Part shown: piece by piece, positions 24,892 to 36,839 of the stretch
How positions within the stretch are numbered: position 1 is the first letter of the stretch
Layout: each line of letters opens with the position of its first letter
Origin: Arthonia radiata
Lineage: Eukaryota > Ascomycota > Arthoniomycetes > Arthoniales > Arthoniaceae
Reading direction: 5' to 3'
Assembly (NCBI GenBank): GCA_002989075.1
Contig: PSQN01000001.1
Location: 1,153,760 to 1,217,759 of the forward strand
Length of the DNA stretch: 64,000 nucleotides
Made by a program: the position numbers and the translations under genes
The notes under the pieces: model-generated
Database searches by the model: none
Seen by the model: the letters and a program-made list of their open reading frames with translations, nothing else
What the model was told of the DNA's origin: nothing

Positions 24892-25389
24892 TAACCAACT
24901 AGCTAGTTAGTCGGAACCTTTAGAAGTCTAAAGTATTAGACAGATTCTACCAGCTATCTTGGTTTAAAATAGAACAAGCCTTTTATCTAAGGAGTCGGGC
25001 CTAGTAGCCCAGACCTAGAACAAAAAGAAGCATTATACAATCTATTTTAGACAGCTGGCCTATAGTCTAAGACAATATAAAATAAACCTAGAGACTAATA
25101 GTTTTAGATAAATAGAATTACTATCTTATACAGTAAGTTATAGATTATCTAGTCTTTATTAAAAAGAATAGATATCTAGTAAGTTCTATATAAGCCGCTA
25201 AACTTAGATATATAAGCTAAAATCTCTCTAGAGAATTTTAGCTAACAAGACAGACAATAAAATAATAGCTTTTCTTTGCTACTAAGTATTGTATCTGTAT
25301 TAAGTTTAAGTATTGTACTAGTCTTAAGCTAGTTTCGTCTTTCTACTCTTTATAGTAGTATTCTTCTTCTTTCCTGTACCTTTTTAATA
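24892..25389 (+). repeat. 5' LTR of copia-2
   Basis: About 498 bp, matching the 508-bp LTR of copia-1. Followed by a primer-binding-site remnant at 25390 (ggttataagc). Confidence 0.87.
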
Positions 25390-26840
25390 GGTTATAAGCT
25401 TAAATTAGCACTAATTCCTTTTAAATTTTCTTTTTAGAAAATATTTCCTCTACAACATTTATCGGCACCTTTAAACGATCTTATTACCAATTAACTCTAA
25501 ATTTTAAGCTTAATTTAGCTATTAGAACAGAATTTCCTTTTTTTGGAAATCTTTAACTCTATATTCGGCTATAGACTCCTCTTATAAGATCTCTAAACTT
25601 AAGAACTTAACTAATTAAGACATTTAGTCGATTCGAATAGAGGCTCTTTTAACTAAAAAAAGCTATAGTAATATTATAATTCCCTTTTCTAGCTATTTAG
25701 CTAGAAATATTACCGAAGCTAGCTATTAAAAATAGTCGACAAGAGTAGCAGTTCTTATTCAACTAACTCTAAAAGACGGTCCTCTTATTTAAATAAAGGA
25801 GATTTATAACTCTCTAGAGCTTTAAAATAGCTTAAAAAGGTTATACAAATCGAAAGGTTTTAGTTTCAAGTTTCTAATTTGCAAGAAGCTCTTTAATACT
25901 ATACTTAGTAAAGTAAAAAACTTTAAGCTTTATTTTATTAAAATTAGGCAATTAACAAACAATCTAGTAATCTAAGGACTAGTACTATTTAACAAGGTAG
26001 TAGCTATCTACATTCTCTACAATTTAACCTCTAAATATAAGTATATAGTAGCTATTATTAGCTAAACTTACCGACAAATAACTAGCGATATAAGTCTATA
26101 GAACTTATTTAGTTAACTTAGAGACGAGTCTCGCCGAATTTACGGTAGTACCCTAGTAGAAAAGGTTTTTACTGCAATAGACAATAAATTAACGTAAAGA
26201 ACCGAAGAAAAATTAAAGTCTTTAAGTAAAAATTAAGAAAAATGCCCCTTTTGCAATAAAAAGGGGCATAAACCGGCAACTTGTTAGAAAAAATACCTAA
26301 ATCTTCAGCTAAATTCCAATAAAAGCTCTAAAAACACAGATTTTTTAAAGTTTTTTGTACATAGTTCTAACCTATAAGAAGAACAATACTTTACAGCATT
26401 ATTAGACGGAGTTAATTACTCTATTAATTCTTAAATTCTCGATGTAAGCTTAATAAGCTATATTTACTTAAATATTAATCTTCTAACAAATATCTAGCTA
26501 ACTAACTAGATTATTTATTAGAGAGAGAGAAAATTAATTTAAGTCTTATAGACAGGTAAAGTAAAACTATTCTTTAAGAACAAAATAATTGTTCTAGACT
26601 AAGTTTTATTTATTAAAAAATTTAAAATTAACCTTCTAAGCTTTAATAAGCTTAAAAAGAGGGAAAGTAAGGTAACTTTTAGCTAAAATAAGCTAAAAGT
26701 TAATTAAACCGGACAACTAACTACTAAGAAGCGGTATGTTAACGGCCTAATAGTAATAGAAGCTTAGACTATTAATACAGTTTAATTTTTCTATACTATT
26801 TCTTTGAAAACTAACCTTTAACACCAATAGATAAGATATA

Positions 26841-27312
26841 TGTAACGCCGGTCGCTGGGAGGACCGAACTAAGGCTCACTTGCCTTGTGTGCTTGTCGAC
26901 CTTGGTAGTGAGTGTCTCGTGTGCTAGAGACTGAAAGGCAGGAGAGGCGAGACAGATTACAGAGGGTGAGAGGGGCTTGACTAAAGTAGACAGAAGGTAA
27001 AGCACGTTACCTAAATATAGTTAAGAAACTTGTATTTAGATGTTAAATTAACAGACTAAAGTTTATTCTAAGGTCGGCTATTAGTTTAGCTATATAATCT
27101 AAGGTACATAGGGAAGTTCCCCTATATCCGTTAATCTTAACAATGCTTATATCGGGTTTATAAGGAACGTAGGCTCTTATAGCCGTCTTGTCCGATAATG
27201 CCTACGGCGGGTTTATAGGCTTAGTCGGGAATAATGTTGGTAGGGCTAAGATAACTAGCGGTAGTTGATACTTAGGTGCACGCTAGGCCGTCTAGGGCTG
27301 GTGCCCGTAACA
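26841..27312 (-). repeat. 3' LTR of chromovirus A1 (472 bp)
   Basis: On the plus strand it runs from tgtaacgccgg to gcccgtaaca. It differs from its partner at 33713-34184 by transitions at the sites I compared. Confidence 0.92.
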
Positions 27313-27499
27313 CAATCCCCCCTCTTCTAGTCAAATTGTCCTCGATTAACCCTCAGCCTTTTAAACACCTATAAGTTGCGTTTCGCCCCTCCTTTTCGTA
27401 ACTAATCTGTAAGTCGCTATACCTCGCATAAAGTCCGTTGCTGCGGGTCCTAACAAAAAGTATAGCTAATACCTATTAATTAAAGCTTGCGGTATCGAA

Positions 27500-27994
27500 A
27501 TGCCTCCTTGTTCTAAATGTGTGTCGACTAAGAAAAGATATATGGTTTAGTTCGGGAAGGCGACGTGTTCGGTATGTACTCGGGATAAGAAGAGTTGTAA
27601 TTTACGGGTATCAATAGTAGATAGTATACCTTGTTAGTGTCCTTTTGTAGTAACTGGAACTAACTTAATTGCAGCGCGTTCGGTTTATTCTCAATATTCC
27701 TTTCAGTCGGCTGCCCTTTAGCGTACAAAGAGCCGACTACGTGCGTTAAAGGCTCAGGCAGCGGCGTTAGTTGCGGCTGTGCAGCGTAACCGATCTAAGG
27801 TCCGGAAGTTGAAAGAAGAGGTTAAGAAGACTCGTACGCGGGCAGCAGCGAAGTTGGCTCGGAATAAGTTATTGGAGCAAGAGGAGTTTACTGCGTCGAT
27901 AGCTGGTAGCGATACATTTAAATGTCCGAGCGGGTTATCCGTTGACTTTCGGAGTGACCCCTACCCGGTGTTGGGCGGTAGTCCTGTAACGTAG
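27500..27994 (+). CDS. Antisense open frame of chromovirus A1: Zn2Cys6-like plus coiled coil (fossil)
   Basis: Lies on the strand opposite gag-pol, between the end of pol and the 3' LTR, 164 codons long (495 nt with stop) from ATG at 27500. The N-terminal 35 residues are Cys-rich, and across the family the spacing fits C-x2-C-x6-C-x8-C-x2-C-x6-C, the pattern of fungal Zn2Cys6 DNA-binding clusters, followed by the basic segment TRDKKSC. Residues from about 85 to 135 are rich in Lys, Arg, Ala and Leu (RSKVRKLKEEVKKTRTRAAA) and predict a coiled coil. The C-terminus includes FKCPSGLSVDF. A2 has a frame of exactly the same length at the equivalent site. This copy is not whole. DNA binding is an inference from spacing only; a CCHC-like nucleic-acid chaperone is an alternative. 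Confidence 0.6.
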
Positions 27995-28039
27995 TAAGCT
28001 GGTTCGTTCGAGGGTAATCTGAGTGCCGGCGAGGCACAT

Positions 28040-31000
28040 TAGGTAGTAGATTAGGGTGTTAGTGCTACTACGACCGATTAATATTCTGGTCCCAATATCG
28101 TTAAATAGTGTCTCTATAGTTAGTTAGGTTTCGTTCCGGTTTCCATTAATTTTTATGTTCGGAATATCCTTTCTACTTTATGAGATACTGTCGTTTGCCT
28201 CGATATTGTCTATAAGCTCGAATCGCTTTAACCTTATACTCGGGTTCTTAGTTGTCGGAAAGGATTTCTAGGTTGGGTCGTTCTGCTTCTCGGAAGTAGG
28301 CTGGCTCTAACAGCGCTACGTAGAATACAGAATGTATTCTTATTGTCTTTAGGAGTTCGAGTTTAAAGGTTACCGGTTCCAATTGCTGTAAGATTTTAAA
28401 CGGTCCTGTCTTAGTATAGTCGAGTTTCTTGCTTGGTCTGATAGTTTTTAAGTTTCTTATAAGCAAGTAAGCTCTTCCCCCCTCTTTTATGCTTGTGTTC
28501 GGGGTCGTCCTTAACTTGTTATACTATTTCCTTGTTCGTTCGTTAATAAACTCGCTGTCAGCCTTTAACTGCTGGTGTAGGGTCTTTATATTCGTTGCTA
28601 TTCGTGTAGCAGTATCGTTTTCTGCAGTGTTTTGTAGTTGTCTGCTCTAAAGAGGGTAATAGCCGTATAAGGCATAGAATAGTGTTGCTTTGATCGTATC
28701 GTTTTTCGTATCGTTGTGCGCTGCTTGCGCTACTAGTAGTAATTATACCTAGTCGTCCTGCTGGTAGTTGATATATGCCCGGAGATACTGTTCCAGTGTT
28801 TAATTTGTTCGTTCTATTTGTCCGTCTGTTTGTAGGTAGAACGACGTTGATATCTTTTACTTTGTCTCTAGCTGTTGCATTAGGGATGTTCAAAACCGTA
28901 AGACGAATTTCCGGTCTCTGTCCGAGACAATTCTTTGTGGTTGACCATAGTTTGCTAGGATAATCCGAAGGAAGGTGTATGCTAACTGTTCTAAGTTGCT
29001 AGCTTCCTTGTAAGGTACGAAGTACGCGTACTTTGTTAGTTTGTCGCATATAACTAGGATAGCGTCGTAAGCTACTCCTGTAAGTAGATCCTTGGAAGTT
29101 AGTAACTTAGTAATAAAGTTTAGTAAGACTGTATGCCATAGTCTCTCGGACGTCTCTAGTGATTGTAGTTTACCGTATAGTGAATACCTCGGGTGCTTGG
29201 TTCTTGCGCATACGTCGCATTCTTAGATGTAATTCTCGACGTAATGTCGAATTTTCGGGATGTAGTAGGTTCGTGTAATCTTTTTAATAGTGTTGTCGAT
29301 GCCCTTGTGTCCCTTCGTTGGGTTATCGTGGAAGTTACTGATAATGTGTCGGATTAGATTCCTCGGAACGTAGATCTTGCCTTAAAATTCGTAATAGCCC
29401 TTGCTGTTTTTAGTTAGTCCTAGGTGTTTTTTCTCGTTTTCCTGGTAGGTTTTAGGATCGTTCAGGATATCTGGAATTCGGCTGTCCGGTTCGATGACAA
29501 ACTCTGTTGTTATAGCCAATTGATTGTATCTAATCTCGTTATTGTGTTCTCGGAATATTGTATGCTCGACGTGTTCTTTGTTATTGAGATAATCGGGTCG
29601 TCGGCTTAGAGCGTTAGCTCTGTCGTTCTCGGAACCCTTCTTGTAGATGATAATAAAGTCGTATAGAGCTATAGTTTCTAACTATCTAACTTGTCTGCGG
29701 TTGAGTTTCTTTATTGTCGTGAAATAAGTTAGGTTCTTGTAGTCTATATATACCATAATCGTATGGTTAGCTCCTTCTAGATAAGCTCGCTATGTTTCGA
29801 ATGCTGCTATAATAGCTAAAAGCTCTTTGTCGTAAATGTCGTAGTTCTGTTCTGTAGGTAATATTTTCCTTGAGTAGAAAGCTACTGGTCTAAGCTTTCC
29901 TTCCTTGTTATTTTAACTTATACATACTCCAATTGCATAGTTTAACGCGTCTGTTTCTATAATAATCGGCAGGTTGGGGTCAAATATTGCTAGTACGGGC
30001 CCGATCTTAAAAGCTTCTTTAAGCTCTTTAAATGCTGATTGTTCTTTCTGCGTCCAGAAAAATCCTATCAATTGTTTCGTCTGTTAAGACAGCGGTGCTG
30101 TAATTCGGCCAAAATTGGATATCTATCGCCTGTAGTAGTTAGCAAAACTAAGAAACTGTTGTAACTGTTTTACATTCTTTGGTGTAGACTAGGTCAAGAC
30201 GGATTGGATCTTTGAATCTTTTATTTGGAGACCGTGCTCGGTAATTATAAATCCAAGAAATTCGACGGATTGTTGGTGAAACTAGGTTTTCTCGATGTCG
30301 ATTCGTAAATCGGCACGCGCCAATCTCTCTAATACCTTCTTAACATGTTCCTTATGTTCTTCTAGTATACGGCTATATACTAGGATATCGTTTAGATAAG
30401 CAGTCGTAAATATGTCTAGATAATCGCTAAGTATGTTGTTAATTAGCTTCTAAAATGATGCTGGTACGTTTATTAGCCCGAAGGGCATAACGCAATACTC
30501 GAAAAGTCCGTGTCTAGTACGGAAGGCTGTCTTCCATTCTTCGCCTTCCTTTATACAAATTAAGTTATAGGCTCCTTGTAGGTCAAACTTAGTAAACTAT
30601 TACGCGTTATACAATCGGTCTGTTATTTCGTCGATGCGTAGTAAAGGGTATCGGTTTTTAATAGTTATCCCGTTCAGCTGTCTATAATCTACGCAGAGTC
30701 GTAGTTTGCTATTCTTCTTTAGTACGAAGAGTATCGGGTATCCGGCTGGTAATGTTAATTTCCGGATAAATCCTTTCTTAAGATTCTCGTCGAAATAGTT
30801 ACGGAGCGCTTAATTTTCTGCTTCTAATAGAGAGTATATTAGACCGAATATTAGCGTCTTGCCTTCTTGTAAAGGTATTGTATAATCCTACGGTTTGTAT
30901 TCTGAGAGAGCTGAGTCCAGCTCAGCTTCTTTAAACAGATATCGGAATTGATCGTATTCCTCAGGTATCTTAGTAATTAACTGAATACTTGTCGTCGTAT

Positions 31001-33670
31001 AGAATCGTTGGCGTGTAGTTGTCTCTTGTTTATACTTGCGTGTAGTTGGCTACAGACGAGATACTACGTTAGACTCCTCTCGTAAGATGTCTGAATGTCG
31101 GAGTGTGGTAGTACTAACCCGCGTAAGTTCTTTATCGCGCTTCTTATCCTTACTACTAAAAATAGCTTATAGGGTATCCGTTCCGCAGAACGACTCTTGT
31201 CTAGAGTGCTTGTACCTAGTAAAGAGGAGTTTCTTAATTCTCTAATCTACCTCTAGGTTATATTGTTGCAACTAAGGTATACCTAGTACAGCGTAGTACT
31301 AGTTAATATCTACGATATTATAAGTAATTTCTTCCTAATAGTCCCCAATTGTTATACCTATTAGCGAAGTTTCGTAGTCGACTCTTCCCTCTACCCCTTG
31401 AAATCTGAACAGTGCGTAGGGTAATTTCTTCTTTCGTGTTTGTATCTGGTACTCCTTAACGCAGCGTATTGAGATAAAGTTGCCTGTTGCGCCTAAATCG
31501 ATTATAATTTTAATGTTTCTGTAGTTTATTGTTGTCTGAGTGTGCAGGTATGTTTTGTAGGCAGCCGAGCTCGCGCAGAGCTAGACTCCTAGAGGGTCTA
31601 ACCGTTGGACGGGCCGGTACTACTGCCCTTAAAGTAGTCGGCCTGGTCTTTTCCCTGTTAATTATATACGTTCTAAAGTATTTTAGGTACCGAAACCCAT
31701 TGTCGGTTGATTTACTATAAGAATTCCTGTATAGGGTGTTCTAATACTGCTTTTATTATAACGTCTGGTTTATCGTTTACGATCCCTGCTTTAATTATAC
31801 AACTATCGCTGGTTAAAACCCGTCGTGTCTATAGGTTGTACATTGTTAGTTAAAGATATTAGTACTGACTGCGCAATTCTAGACCCCTAATAAGGTGGTC
31901 TACTAGTCGTCGTAAGCGTAAGTAAATATATCCTAGGATATCGTTAATATCTCTATCAGCGCTTAACTTCCTATCGTAGAAGGCCAACTAACAAAGTCTC
32001 TATATTATTCCTTCCTAACGGATTGGGGTTTGCTCTTCCTAGTTAGTATCGTCCTCGAGCGAGGATTCCGTACCATTAGAATCTATATTTTCGTCTTCGA
32101 GTCGTTGTCTTGCCTATAACGCATCGTAGCTGCTATCTTGCTTAGCTTTTACGGTCTGTTCTCCCTTAGATTCCCCTTGGGTTTCTGAGTAAGGTAACCT
32201 AGGTCGTCCTCGGGTGAGGCCTAGTTCTTGTGTCGAACCTTGTTTCGGAGATGTTAGTTTCTTTAGCTACCATTCTGATCCCAATTTGTCGGATTCGTGG
32301 GTCGTGCAATTATTATCGTAGCACGCAGTCTAGGATAGTGTTTCGTGTGGTGTAGCGGTATCTCGTACCTGCTGTCTCGAAATAGTGCGGTTAATGTTGT
32401 TTCAGTTCTATAGGTTTCGTTGTTCTTATTTTATCTATCGTTCCTTTATTTCTTCTTATGACTCAATATCTGTATCCCAGTTTTTGTGTAAATTAAACAA
32501 ATTCTACTCGTAGTGCTTCTCGTTAGACGAAGCCTAGTAAGTGTTTTCCTGGTCACAGAAGGCATTCTAGTAGATGTCCTTCTGCTCTTTGGTTAGTTTA
32601 GTAACGTACTTATACTAGTTCTGGATAGTCTTCTGTAGGAGACCTAATTCTTAGAGAAGACAACCCTCGGTCGGGTCCTTCTACCAGCGGTCGGAGAAGG
32701 CTGCTAGTAGTTCTATTGCCTTATCGCGACCGTTGTTCTCTTTTGTCTGAGTAGTTATGTTAAACTGTTGTCGTAGAAGACGGGGTTTCTAAGATCGATT
32801 GTTGTGCCTATTTCTACCGGTACTGTTAAACTGTTGTTTCTTAGAACGGCATTCTTTAACTTAATGCCCTGGTTTTCCGTAATATAAGCATAGCTTGTTC
32901 TTTATTCTGTGTTCTCGTTCCTGGTTGTTTAGTTTCCCTCGAAGCTTAGTGAAATCTAACTCTATTGGATCGCCTCAGTCTTGTCGTAAGTTCGCTCGAT
33001 TCTTTGTTCCATAGAACCTGTTAGTAGGGTTACCCTTCTTTTCTATCTATCTTTCGAAGTTGCTGTCGTCGATCTCCTTTGCTCGTTGTATAAAGTTGTC
33101 GAGATCATTAAACTTCTCTCTACGAATATAGATTATTTCCTTAACATAATCCTTAAGTTCTTTGTAAAAGGTCTCGATAAGGGGTTTCTCGTCTTATCCT
33201 GTTTAATTAGCGTACTGTATAAATTCGGCGGCGTACCTGCTTGCTGGTCCTGTTTGTTTAAGGTTTCTAAGCTTCCTGGTAGCGACGCGTCCAGCGTCGG
33301 TCTGTCTAAAGATTTTGCGAAGCTTCTTCTGAAAGAAGGTAAAGCTAGCGAAGAACTCGTCGGTGTCCTCGCGCCTGCTCTTTATCGGAGTAAACAAGAA
33401 ATTGTCGAGGTAGTACTCGACTTACTTATAAGCATCTCTATCTATACAAGAGGTAGCGAATAGAACCATAGTAGTATCGTTCGGAAACTAGTCTTTGTAA
33501 GTTTTAAAGTATATGGCTAGGCGTGTTAAGAATAAAGTAACTTCAGAACGTTTACCTGAGAAGCTTTTTCCTATCTTAGTGTTAACGTCCGATATTTTAC
33601 TCGTGCTAGCCATTCTGTTGGCCAATCTGTCCGCAGCGTCGTAGCTATTGGGTGCCGAAGTAGTAGACAT
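28040..33670 (-). pseudogene. Gag-pol fossil of chromovirus A1
   Basis: Read on the minus strand: gag N-terminus MSTTSAPNS (33670), zinc knuckle near 32890-32850, aspartic protease near 31510-31470, reverse transcriptase about 30760-30260, RNase H about 29950, integrase about 29330-28860 and chromodomain about 28250-28110. RT before integrase plus a chromodomain defines a chromovirus. Broken in many places. Confidence 0.85.
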
Positions 33671-33712
33671 AAATAATCTGCTTTCTCTGCTTTTGTAGCG
33701 AGTCTGTCAAAG

Positions 33713-34184
33713 TATAACGCCGGTCGCTGGGAGAACCGAACTAAGGCTTACTTGCCTTGTGTACTTATCGACCTTGGTAGTGAGTATCTCGTGTGCTAGA
33801 GACTAAAAGGCAGGAGAGGCGAGACAGATTACAGAGGGTGAGAGGGGCTTGACTGAAGTAGATAGAAGGTAAAGTACGTTATCTAAATATAGTTAAGGAA
33901 CTTATATTCAAATGTTAAGTTAACAGACTAAAGTCTATCCTAAGGTCGGCTATTAGTCTAGCTATATAATCTAAGGTACATAGGGAAGTTCCCCTATGTC
34001 CGTTAATCTTAATAATGCTTATATCGGGTTTGTAAGGAACGTAGGCTCTTATAGCCGTCTTGTCCGATAATGCCTACGGCGGGTTTGTAGGCTTAGTCGG
34101 GAATGATGTTGGTAGGGCTGAGATGACTGGCGGTGGTTGATGCTTGGGTGCACGCTAGGCCGTCTGGGGCTGGTGTCCGTAACA
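33713..34184 (-). repeat. 5' LTR of chromovirus A1 (472 bp)
   Basis: Partner of 26841-27312 and flanked on the right by the TSD atata. Gag lies next to it at 33670 on the minus strand. Confidence 0.92.
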
Positions 34185-36357
34185 ATATATAGACAAAAAT
34201 ACCTTAAAACAGCTTAAAAAAGATACCCTAAGAATATATTATTTAGACAAATTAAGAGATAATTGTTAGATTTGCTTCAAAGTAAAGGCAATAGCTAAAG
34301 TTAGTTAAAAAACTCTAAATAAATTAGCTAATTATTTAGAAAAAGTTTACTTAAATATTTGCGGGCCAATTATACCGCAAATCGCTTTTAAAGGTCGATT
34401 ATTTACTAGCTTTATAGACAATAAAACTCGATATACAACTATCGAGGTACTATAGTCTAAAGATTAGGGTTTTAACGCACTATTTATCTATATTACTCAA
34501 AAATAAACGTAGTCTAAGCATTCTTTTAAAAGACTATACTTAAACAATATAAAAGAATATTAGAAAGATTAAATAAAATAGCTTTTAAAACAAAAAGAAG
34601 CTATTTTAACGATATCTGTACTATATATTCTCTAACAAAATAAATAAGCTAAACGCTTTAATTAAACAATTGTTAGTAAAGTTTAAGCAATACTTTATAC
34701 CGCCGGGCTACCTTAGATATATTAGAGTAAAGCGTTAAAAGTAGCTATCTATATTTATAATAGAACTCTCTATACTAGATTGCCGGGGTTTATTACCCCG
34801 TATAAAGTAAAATACAGTAAAAAACTAGATATTAGTACTATTAAAATCTAGAGCTCAGTTACTTATTTTAAAGAATCTAAACTAAAAAAATTAAACGCTA
34901 GAATAACTATTTATATCCTAATAAGCTACAAATTAAACTAATATAAGCTTTTAGACCTTAATAGCTAAAAATTTATTAAAAAAGAGATATTTATATCTAA
35001 AAAGAAAAATTTATTTAAGATCTATAGAGATCTACAGTTAATTAATTAATTAAGAGTATTTCTAAAGAGTCTAAAGAATAACTAAAAGTTAAGTTTAAAA
35101 ACAAGCTAAATCTAACCGCTAAATCTTAAGATAATAAGAAGGTATCTTCTAATAAAGAAGAAAGTCTTTTATATAAGAAATAGTATATCTTTTCTATATC
35201 TTAACGACTAGTAGACAAATCTAAATAAGAACTATACTAAACTAGAGCTTTAAACGAGTCTAACCTTTCTATTAGAAGTTAGATTATAGAAGTACTAAAG
35301 ACTCCGGCCGGATAGATATTAATTACGCTCAAGAAATAGATTTTATATATAAAAACGCCAACAAAAATTAGTTTAACGAGTTCTATAATAACTTAAAACA
35401 ATACGTTAAATAGGCCTTAGTCGTAGTTACTAAAGAGTCTAATAACTTAAAAGAAATAAGCATATTTAAAAATTAGCCTTCTTAGCTAAATACAATATAG
35501 TCGAAGCTTAAAGAGCTAGTTAATTAAGAAATTTAAATATTAATCGAGCTGTTATCGAGTAGAAAGGCGCTAAAAGGACGCTGAGTATTAAAGATTAAGT
35601 ACCTTTTAAAGGACAAGCTAATTTTTAAAGCCCGCTAGATAGCTAAGAGCTACTAGTAAAGACCTAACCTTAATTTTATAAAGACCTTTATAAATATAGT
35701 AAATTTAATTATTTACCGGCTTATACTAGCCTTAGTAGTAGAGAAAGACTAGAAAATAAAGCAATAGAACGTAAAATTAGCTTATCTTAACGTAAAGTTA
35801 GATAAAATTGTCTATATTAAGCAACTAACTAGTCTATCTAACGGAACTAATAAAGTTTATTAAATAAAGAAGGCCCTTTACGGTCTAAAACAGGCCGATT
35901 AACAGTAGAAAGTCTATTTTCAAGAATTACTAAGAAGAATAGGTTTTAAACCTCTAGTATCTAATTAGTCGATTTATATTTAAAGAACTAGAAAGTAGAC
36001 AATTTTAATCGTCTATATAGATAATATATTAGCTATATCTAATTTTACCGAAACAATCTCTAAAATCTACTAAAAACTAAATAAGACTCTTATAGTTAAG
36101 AACTTAAGAGACGTTAGTAAGTTTCTAGAAATTAAAATTATCTAAGATCGCCCGGCAAAAACAATTTGTCTAAACCAGTTAACTTATTTAGCTAAAATTT
36201 TAATCAAATATTTAAAGAAAAACGGCCGAATGCCCGAGAAAATATTGCAACCCGTCGGCTTAAAATTAACACCGAATCCTAACTAAGCTAGTAGTATCAA
36301 TATTTCTAATTATTAGCAACAAATTGGGTCGATTTTATATCTAATAACAAAGACAAG

Positions 36358-36807
36358 TGTTACAATCTTACTACATTAGACTAGTACAAGGCTAAGCGCA
36401 GCTAGCCTTATTAAAGTATTATACAGTATACCTAATAACTTCAATATAGTAACGTCGGCAACGTTGCTATATCGCAATAGAATTCCGACTACGCGACAAA
36501 GGAATTATTAAGACTGTTAAATATAGAGAAATATACCTTTGTACCTTAAACTATATAGCTAAACTAATAGCCGACCTTAGAATAGACTTTAGTCTGTTAA
36601 CTTAATATTTAAATATAAGTTTTTTAACTATATTTAGGTAACATACTTTATCTTTTATCTACTTTAGTTAAGCTTCTCTTTCCTTTTATAATCTATTTTA
36701 TCTCTTTTATCTTTTAGTCTCTAGTATACAAGGTACTTACTACTAAAGTCAATAAGTATATAAGGTAAGTAAGCCTTAGTTCGGTTCTCTTAGCGACCGG
36801 CGTTATA
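36358..36807 (+). repeat. 5' LTR of chromovirus B (450 bp)
   Basis: Begins tgttacaatc. From about 36541 to the end it matches the A-type LTR; 36358-36540 does not. Confidence 0.87.
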
Positions 36808-36839
36808 CTTTAATAGACTCGCTATAAAAGTAAAAAAAG

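Larger units (their letters stand above)
26841..34184 (-). mobile_element. Chromovirus A1: Ty3/gypsy element in copia-2
   Basis: A 7344-bp element with two 472-bp LTRs and TSD atata (26836-26840 and 34185-34189), inserted in the pol region of copia-2. Gag-pol runs on the minus strand from a gag start at 33670 to a chromodomain near 28250-28110. Its layout superimposes on A2 base for base in reverse, with no net length change. It carries an antisense open frame at 27500-27994. Degraded with numerous breaks in gag-pol, but among the least mutated elements in the window and so one of the youngest. Confidence 0.92.

Noticed and set aside
26811-27005. Open frame of 64 codons, repeated at 57586-57804
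   Set aside because: Both lie mainly inside the LTRs of A1 and A2. They are the same LTR sequence read in one frame, with no motif and no context for a gene.
33086-33463. 125-codon plus-strand frame, mirrored at 51128-51505
   Set aside because: Antisense shadow of gag in A1 and A2. Unlike the 495-nt antisense frame it has no start context, no motif, and fully overlaps gag.
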